Shown piece after piece: positions 59,136 through 64,000 of a stretch of 64,000 nt of DNA (position 1 is its first letter; every line of letters begins with the position of its first letter). The notes below the pieces were generated by a model. The model did not search any database. It worked only from the letters and a program-made list of their open reading frames with translations, and was not told the DNA's origin. Origin of the DNA: DAHUYF01 sp963838385 (GTDB lineage: Bacteria > Pseudomonadota > Alphaproteobacteria > ATCC43930 > CGMCC-115725); contig CAWIRE010000003.1 in NCBI GenBank assembly GCA_963838385.1, forward strand, positions 682,001 to 746,000. Reading direction: 5' to 3'. The position numbers and the translations under genes are program-made.

Positions 59136-59207
59136 ACCGACGCAGGGGGAACCTTTTCCTGCGCCTGTTCGTATTCAGCAGCGACGGCGCAAGGGCGCGA
59201 GGCGGTC

Positions 59208-59492
59208 ATGACAGAGGCAGGCACAACTCCCCTACGGCATTGGCGTGGAGGGTTGTGCCTGGGGGTCTTGGCCGGGCTCGTGCTCGGCGCTGCGGCGCTC
59301 GGCGATGAGCAGCGCCGCGCGGCGCCGGTCGCGCTCGCCAGCGCGGTGCCGGGCCCGGCGAGGGCGTCCATCGCGCAGAGCGCCGCCGCGCCGGCAAACG
59401 CGCGCTTCGACGAGCGGCAGCGCCGGATGCTGCTGCTGCTGGTGATGCGCAGCGCCGGGCCGCTCGGGCCCTACGGGGCGCTCGGCCGCTAA
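59208..59492 (+). CDS. Small hypothetical membrane-anchored protein
   Basis: A 94-residue protein with one hydrophobic segment (GLCLGVLAGLVLGAAALG) after a short positive leader, an Ala/Pro-rich middle, and a second hydrophobic stretch MLLLLVMRSAGPLG. ATG 59208 has a GAGG site. No family recognised; proximity to the export lipoprotein may be coincidental. Confidence 0.55.
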   Translation: MTEAGTTPLRHWRGGLCLGVLAGLVLGAAALGDEQRRAAPVALASAVPGPARASIAQSAAAPANARFDERQRRMLLLLVMRSAGPLGPYGALGR

Positions 59493-59524
59493 CCAAATCG
59501 TTATCTCCGTGACAGGAATTGCCG

Positions 59525-59776
59525 ATGGATCGGGACGAGGAAAGACTCATCCGCGAGCGTGCCTACGAAATCTGGGAACGTGAAGGCCGGCCCGCGGGCC
59601 GCTCCGAGGAGCATTGGCGGCAAGCGGCGGCGGAGATCGCGGCGGCGGCGGAGAAGCCGAGCTCGGCGCCACCACCAGCGCCCGACCCCGCATCGGCTCC
59701 CCGGCGCAGCCGCCCGGTGCCGCGGCGGCAGGGCAACGGCGCTACGAGCGGACGGCGGAAACCCGAAGCGCCCTGA
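59525..59776 (+). CDS. DUF2934 domain protein
   Basis: An 83-residue cytoplasmic protein whose N-terminus RIRERAYEIWEREGRPAG-type (here LIRERAYEIWEREGRP, then SEEHWRQAAAEI) is the DUF2934 signature. The rest is a Pro/Arg-rich tail. ATG 59525; function unknown. Its last 35 bases overlap the 3' end of the P450 gene on the other strand. Confidence 0.78.
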   Translation: MDRDEERLIRERAYEIWEREGRPAGRSEEHWRQAAAEIAAAAEKPSSAPPPAPDPASAPRRSRPVPRRQGNGATSGRRKPEAP

Positions 59777-60971
59777 CGCCGCGCAGCACGAAGCTGTCGC
59801 TCCAGGCCGGGCGCTCCTCGGCGAGCGTCAGGCCGGGCACCCGCCGCAGCAGCGCGCCGATGCCGATCTCGGCCTCGAGCCGGGCGAGCGGCGCGCCGAG
59901 GCAGAAATGCGGGCCGTAGCCGAAGGAGAGGTGCCGGCTGTCGCCGCGCGCGACCGCGAAGCGCTCGGGGTCGACGAACATCTCGGGATCGCGATTGGCG
60001 GCGTTGAGGAGCGCGAAGACCCGTTCGCCGCGGCGCAGGACGCGGCGTTCTCCGGCGGCGCCCTGGAGCTCGATATCCTCCAGCGCCACCCGCGTCATCG
60101 CCTGGGTCGGCCCGTCATAGCGCAGCATTTCCTCGATCGCGTCGGTCATGAGCTCCGGCCGTTGCCGGAGCGCCCGAAGCTGCTCGGGATGGCGCAGCAG
60201 CGCCAGCACGCCGTTGCCGATCAGGTTGGTCGTGGTCTCGTGGCCGGCGAAGAGCAGCAGGATGCAGGACGCGACGATCTCGTCCTCGCTGAGCCCCTTG
60301 CCCTGCTCCTCGGCGGCGATCAGCCCGCTCAGGATGTCGGCGCGCGGCCGGGCGCGGTGCTCGACGACCATGGCGCGGAAATACTCGGTCATCTCGCGCA
60401 CGCCGCGCTCGGCCCGCCCGCGCTTGTCGGGCGTGGCGAGCGCGCTGCCGACGAAGGCGGCGATATCGTCCGACCATCGCTTGAAGCGGTCGAGATCGAC
60501 GGCCGGCACGCCGATCATCCCGGCGATCACCGTGGCCGGGAGCGGATAGGCGAAATCGGCGATGAGGTCGAACTCGGCGCGGCCGGCGATGCCGTCGAGC
60601 AGCTGCTCGACGATCGCCTCGATGACGGGCCTGAGCGCCGCCACGGCGCGCGGCGTGAAGGCCTTGTTGAGCAGCGCGCGTCGCCGCGTGTGATCGGGCG
60701 GGTCGTTGAACACCGCCCAGAGGCCGAGCGTCGCCAGCAGGTCCTTCACCTCGGCCTGCTGCGGCCGCGGCAGGTGGTCGCGGAAGGGCGTGATGCGGTC
60801 GGCGCTGAGCCGCCGATCGAACAGCACGGCGCGCACGTCACGGTACCGCGTCAGCACCCAGCCGCCGAGAATCTCGCTGCGATGCACGGGATCCTCCGTG
60901 CGCAGCCGCGCGAAGGTCGCAAACGGATCGGCGATCTCTTCCGGCCGGCGCGGATCGTAGTCGACCGTCAC
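59742..60971 (-). CDS. Cytochrome P450
   Basis: Haem monooxygenase of 409 residues. I-helix LLLFAGHETTTN, K-helix EEMLRYDGPTQAM with ExxR, and the haem-ligand loop FGYGPHFCLGAPLAR are all present. GTG 60971 follows GAGGGGGGAAG and fixes the start; upstream frame is unrelated. It is the last gene of an operon with OpgC and two SGNH proteins (35-base gap), an unusual place for a P450. Substrate unknown; a hydroxylated acyl or polyketide group is one idea. Confidence 0.92.
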   Translation of the reverse strand: MTVDYDPRRPEEIADPFATFARLRTEDPVHRSEILGGWVLTRYRDVRAVLFDRRLSADRITPFRDHLPRPQQAEVKDLLATLGLWAVFNDPPDHTRRRALLNKAFTPRAVAALRPVIEAIVEQLLDGIAGRAEFDLIADFAYPLPATVIAGMIGVPAVDLDRFKRWSDDIAAFVGSALATPDKRGRAERGVREMTEYFRAMVVEHRARPRADILSGLIAAEEQGKGLSEDEIVASCILLLFAGHETTTNLIGNGVLALLRHPEQLRALRQRPELMTDAIEEMLRYDGPTQAMTRVALEDIELQGAAGERRVLRRGERVFALLNAANRDPEMFVDPERFAVARGDSRHLSFGYGPHFCLGAPLARLEAEIGIGALLRRVPGLTLAEERPAWSDSFVLRGVRALRVSAVRS

Positions 60972-61006
60972 GCGCTTCCCCCCTCTTGTGCCGGGGCCGC
61001 GGCCGG

Positions 61007-61846
61007 TTATCGGCCGGCGATCGACCCGGACTCGGCGAGCGCCAGGCTCGGCTCCTCGACCGCGGCGGCGATGCTCCGCGCCACCTGCCGGGCGAGACAA
61101 TCATAGCTCGCATCCGACATGTGCAGCCGGTCCCGCGCCAGCATGACGCGCAGGCTCATCGCCCCGTCCTCCGCCCAATGCCGCATCATGCCGAAGCGGC
61201 GGATCAGCGCAACGTCCTCGCTGTCCGCCACCGCCGCCAGCACATGCAGCATGTCGCGGTAGCGCGGATGCAGCAGCACCGCCGGCGCGTACTGAAGGTC
61301 CATCAGCATCACATCCGCGCCCGCGGAGCGGATGCGCTCGATGCCGCGCCGGGCGGTCTCGGCGTCGCCGACCGGATCGCGGCCCTGGAGCACGCTGTTG
61401 GTGCCGAGCTGCCAGATGACGAGGTCGGGCTTCTCCGCCAGCACGTCGCGGTCGAGGCGCGCCAGCATCTCCGTGGCGACCTCGCCGCCGACGCCGCGGT
61501 TGAGGATGCGGAGCGGCACGCCGGGAAACCGCGCGCGCAGGAGCGCGCCGAGCCGATGGGGATAGGCGTGGTCGGGGGCGGAGGCGCCGAAACCCTCGGT
61601 GGAGGACGATCCCAGCGCCACGATGGTCAGCGGCAAGCCCGCCGACAGACGGGCTGCGACGCGCGGCAGCGGCGCGGTGAGCCCGCCGAGCTCTGCCGGG
61701 ATGGCGCAGCGGTCAACCGCGGCGCCGGCCGTGCGGCCGGCCGGCGCCAGCAGGACGGGCAGCGCCGCGGCCAGGCCCAGCACGACCAGCGCCGCGAGCG
61801 TGCGGCGGCGCTGGGGCGGGCGCAGATCCGCGGCCGGTCCGCTCAC
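61007..61846 (-). CDS. SGNH/GDSL hydrolase (intact)
   Basis: Membrane-anchored or exported esterase-like protein of 279 residues. After a basic leader and one hydrophobic segment, block I reads VALGSSSTEGFG (nucleophile Ser near 81), block II NRGVGGEVA, block III QLGTNSV, and block V DRLHMSDASYDC with the Asp-His pair. All catalytic blocks are intact. Starts at ATG 61846, overlapping the TGA of the upstream homologue by four bases. Likely adds or removes O-acyl groups on a surface glycan with OpgC. Confidence 0.85.
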   Translation of the reverse strand: MSGPAADLRPPQRRRTLAALVVLGLAAALPVLLAPAGRTAGAAVDRCAIPAELGGLTAPLPRVAARLSAGLPLTIVALGSSSTEGFGASAPDHAYPHRLGALLRARFPGVPLRILNRGVGGEVATEMLARLDRDVLAEKPDLVIWQLGTNSVLQGRDPVGDAETARRGIERIRSAGADVMLMDLQYAPAVLLHPRYRDMLHVLAAVADSEDVALIRRFGMMRHWAEDGAMSLRVMLARDRLHMSDASYDCLARQVARSIAAAVEEPSLALAESGSIAGR

Positions 61847-62574
61847 CGTGCGCCATGCTCGATGGCGTCGGCGAGGCGCTGGCCGATGCAGTCATAGACC
61901 TGCGACGCCAGCGCCGCCCGCCGACCGCTGGGGACGTCCGCGAATTCGAACACGCCGTTCTCGCTCCAGTATCGCATCATCTCAAATCGTCTAAAAAGAT
62001 AGACATCGTCGACGTCGGCTCGCTGTTCCATGGCCTCGAGATAAGGCTGGAAATTGATCACCGAGGCGGTACTGCGACTGTACTGCATATTTATTAGGAT
62101 AGTATCAGATTTGTGCGCGCGCAACGCGTCGATACCGGTCTGGAGCGCAGTCGAGAAGGTCTCGATATCGGTGCTGCGTACCGCATCGACCGTGCCGGTC
62201 TCCCAGATCACGAGCGTCGGCGAGAGCGGATAGACGTCCTGCGCGAAGCGATCGACCATCTCCTGCGCCGTCTGGCGCGCCACGCCCTTGTTGATCACCG
62301 TGATCGGCAGGCCGGGATGGCGGCGGCGCAACGCGTCCTGCAGCCGGCGCGGATAGGAATCCCGCGCGGGATCGGCGGCGGCGATGCCGGCGGTCCCGGC
62401 GCCGCCGATGGCGACGATGGTGACCGGATGCTTGTCGTGCAGGGCCTCGGCGACCCCGGGCAGCAGCGCCTCGTCGAACAGCAGCTCGTCGGGCACGCTG
62501 CAATCGGGTGGCGCGGCGAGGGCGGGGGGCGATGCGGCAAGGAAGACCCCGACCAGAAGGAGAAGGTACTTCAT
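61843..62574 (-). CDS. SGNH-fold protein lacking catalytic residues
   Basis: A 243-residue homologue of the next gene with a signal peptide (MKYLLLLVGVFLAASPPALA). The fold is recognisable (PVTIVAIGGAGTAG, INKGVARQTAQEM, VIWETGTVDAV), but block I has Gly-Gly-Ala where Ser is needed, block III has Val instead of Asn, and no DxxH is found at the C-terminus (FADVPSGRRAALAS). It is therefore probably inactive as an esterase and may regulate or present substrate to its active neighbour. Five bases downstream of opgC, overlapping the next gene. Confidence 0.82.
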   Translation of the reverse strand: MKYLLLLVGVFLAASPPALAAPPDCSVPDELLFDEALLPGVAEALHDKHPVTIVAIGGAGTAGIAAADPARDSYPRRLQDALRRRHPGLPITVINKGVARQTAQEMVDRFAQDVYPLSPTLVIWETGTVDAVRSTDIETFSTALQTGIDALRAHKSDTILINMQYSRSTASVINFQPYLEAMEQRADVDDVYLFRRFEMMRYWSENGVFEFADVPSGRRAALASQVYDCIGQRLADAIEHGAR

Positions 62575-62579
62575 CTCGG

Positions 62580-63737
62580 TCACTCCGAAGGTGTCGCCGG
62601 GATCGAGCTGCGCGGTGCGCGGCCGGTGCTTGCCGCCTTGTACCAGGCGAGCATTGCCGCGGTGCCGATCATCAGCGCGAATCCCACGAGGTTGACGACG
62701 ATCTGCATCGGCAGCGCGGAATAGAACTCGGCGAGAATGAAATGGCCGCACACCGCGAGCACGATGCCGAGGCAGAAGACGTAGAGCGAATGCTGGCCGC
62801 AGAGGATGATGGGATATGCCACCCGCCAGCGCAGGAAGCGGCTCTCCGGCCGCACGAAATATACCGTCGCCAGCGCCAGCGCGATGAAATTCGCCAGCCG
62901 GAGCGGGGCCAGGCTGGTCTTGTCGATGTGGCCGACCAGAACCTTTTCGAGGATCGCCGGCACGGGATCGTAGAGCCAGTGGAGGAGCCAGCTCAGATTG
63001 ACGAGCAGGAAGAACAGGGCGAGCGCCACGCCCAGCCGCGACAGCCAGGCGCCGCGCGGAAAGGGCCAGCGGTCGCTGACGCGCGCGTGGCCGGCGCTGG
63101 CGCCGATGACGAACAGGAACTGCCAGGCGAGCGGGTTGAAGTACCAGACCGATCCGGCGGGATAGGCGGGCATCGCCCAGCCCTGGCGCTGCGTCAGCAC
63201 ATAGAGCGCGGCTGAGGGCAGCAGGGCCCAGACCGGTCCCCGCTCCAGCGCCAGCAGCACCAGCGGGAAGAGCCCGAGCAGGACGATGTAGAGCGGCAGG
63301 ATGTCGAGGAAGGTCGGCTGGAACTGCAGCAGCAGCGCCTGGATGATGGCGATGTGCGGCCGCGCCAGGAAGTCGGCGACGCGCAGCTCCTCGGTGTACA
63401 TCGGGTTGTTCACCGTGAGCACCGCGTAGGAGACCTCGGCGGTGAAGATCACGAAGAGAAAGATGTGGGCGACGTAGAGCTGCCAGACGCGCCGGTAGAT
63501 CTGCGCCGTGGCGAGGAGGCTGCCATGCTGGCGCAGGCTCCGGCCATAGACCAGCGCGGCGGTGTAGCCCGAGATGAAGATGAACACCTCCGCCGCGTCG
63601 GAGAAGGCGAAGGAATGCAGCGTGAACCAGCCGAGGAAGTTGTTCGGGATGTGATCGATGAAGATGAAGAACAGCGACAGCCCGCGGAAGAAATCGAGCC
63701 GGAGATCGCGTCCCCGGCGCGGGAATGCCTCGGCCAT
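62580..63737 (-). CDS. opgC: OpgC-family membrane acyltransferase
   Basis: Integral membrane protein of 385 residues with about ten helices. The N-terminus RLDFFRGLSLFFIFIDHIP and FISGYTAALVYGRS are OpgC signatures; later WYFNPLAWQFLFVIG and GQHSLYVFCLGI match. OpgC proteins succinylate or otherwise acylate periplasmic glucans or other glycans. ATG 63737 matches the family start; codons upstream are unrelated. First gene of the operon opgC-SGNH-SGNH-P450. Confidence 0.87.
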   Translation of the reverse strand: MAEAFPRRGRDLRLDFFRGLSLFFIFIDHIPNNFLGWFTLHSFAFSDAAEVFIFISGYTAALVYGRSLRQHGSLLATAQIYRRVWQLYVAHIFLFVIFTAEVSYAVLTVNNPMYTEELRVADFLARPHIAIIQALLLQFQPTFLDILPLYIVLLGLFPLVLLALERGPVWALLPSAALYVLTQRQGWAMPAYPAGSVWYFNPLAWQFLFVIGASAGHARVSDRWPFPRGAWLSRLGVALALFFLLVNLSWLLHWLYDPVPAILEKVLVGHIDKTSLAPLRLANFIALALATVYFVRPESRFLRWRVAYPIILCGQHSLYVFCLGIVLAVCGHFILAEFYSALPMQIVVNLVGFALMIGTAAMLAWYKAASTGRAPRSSIPATPSE

Positions 63738-63815
63738 GCCGCGCGCTCCTTGCCGCTGTCGCAGGATCATAGCCGGCCCCGCGCCCCGGCACCAATGGCG
63801 GATCGGCCCGCGGCC

Positions 63816-64000
63816 TCAATGGCCGTGCCGGTGATGCAGGTCGGGGTAATGCGGATGGCGATGCCGCAGCGGCTCATGGGTGTGGACGTGGCTGTGCGGC
63901 TCGCGCGGCGGCCCGTCGGCGTCGTGCGGGTGGCGATGATGGGCGTCGTCGTGGCGGTGGCGATGCTCGTGGGTGAGCGCGGCGTGCTCGTGGACATGCT
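63816..64000 (-). CDS. Histidine-rich protein, partial (5' end outside window)
   Basis: The visible 61 residues at the C-terminus consist of His-rich repeats (HVHEHAALTHEHRHRH, PHSHVHTHEPLRHRHPH, DLHHRHGH) with about 25 histidines, suggesting metal binding. The frame reads in from the right edge and stops at 63816. No domain is visible. It is upstream of opgC on the same strand with a 78-base gap; co-transcription is possible. Confidence 0.65.
   Translation of the reverse strand, partial: HVHEHAALTHEHRHRHDDAHHRHPHDADGPPREPHSHVHTHEPLRHRHPHYPDLHHRHGH

Noticed and set aside
63767..63997. A 76-residue Thr/Ser/Arg-rich minus-strand ORF
   Set aside because: It is a shadow of the histidine-rich frame, which ends at 63816 and reads in from the edge.

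Overview
The window is very GC-rich, uses GTG starts frequently, and is packed with overlapping genes. Its gene content fits an alphaproteobacterium, probably of the Rhodospirillales/Azospirillales kind: an ethylmalonyl-CoA pathway cluster, a Coq7-type ubiquinone hydroxylase, UDP-glucuronate decarboxylase and DUF2934. This placement is inferred from gene content; no marker phylogeny was possible. There is one tRNA (Leu, CAA), no rRNA, no CRISPR array and no complete insertion sequence.

Layout. 1-3.0 kb (minus): a dipeptide-type ABC importer (binding protein running off the left edge, plus two permeases, the first frameshifted). 3.2-7.3 kb: an HpcH/HpaI aldolase, a small lipoprotein, and a LysR regulator next to a SorAB-like sulfite dehydrogenase and cytochrome c. 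7.5-13.2 kb: signalling genes (membrane histidine kinase, PilZ-methyltransferase, soluble PAS chemoreceptor) with tRNA-Leu and an orphan terminator. 13.3-15.6 kb: MaoC, a DedA/YqaA protein, a 277-bp MITE-like palindromic element, dsbB and coq7. 15.7-21.0 kb: ecm diverging from ccr-mcd, three consecutive enzymes of acetyl-CoA assimilation. 21.1-28.4 kb: metabolic genes (DUF4010, PPK2, GldA-like and MDR dehydrogenases, MsrA, enoyl-CoA hydratase, CoA transferase).

29-37.5 kb: a predicted cyclic-di-GMP-I riboswitch directly upstream of a LapG-like (C93) cysteine protease, then a DedA protein, an orphan solute-binding protein, an AcpA-like phosphoesterase, an FlhF-like GTPase, an MFS carrier and a frameshifted OmpA-like porin. 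37.6-47.4 kb: an ECF-type sigma factor, a DMT exporter, then a glycan block: ABC exporter, a glycoside hydrolase-glycosyltransferase fusion, galE, ugd and uxs. 47.5-55.9 kb: an overlapping metallophosphoesterase and radical SAM pair, a UbiB-family kinase, a frameshifted M3 oligopeptidase, an acyl-CoA ligase and a Crp/Fnr regulator. 55.9-64 kb: UDP-glucuronate epimerase, an alcohol dehydrogenase, a Wza-like export lipoprotein, and a minus-strand operon of OpgC acyltransferase, a degenerate SGNH protein, an intact SGNH hydrolase and a cytochrome P450.

Two themes recur. The first is surface glycan production and decoration: sugar nucleotides from galE/ugd/uxs and the UDP-GlcA epimerase, an exporter, a GT fusion, Wza and OpgC/SGNH. 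The second is probable c-di-GMP control, from the riboswitch on the protease and the PilZ domain on the methyltransferase. Several genes (dppB, the ompA-like gene, twice in pepF) carry what looks like a single inserted base. The dppB and ompA events fall in the same 12-mer, so sequencing or assembly error must be excluded before calling them pseudogenes. A family of short palindromic repeats starts at the stop codon of four separate plus-strand genes.
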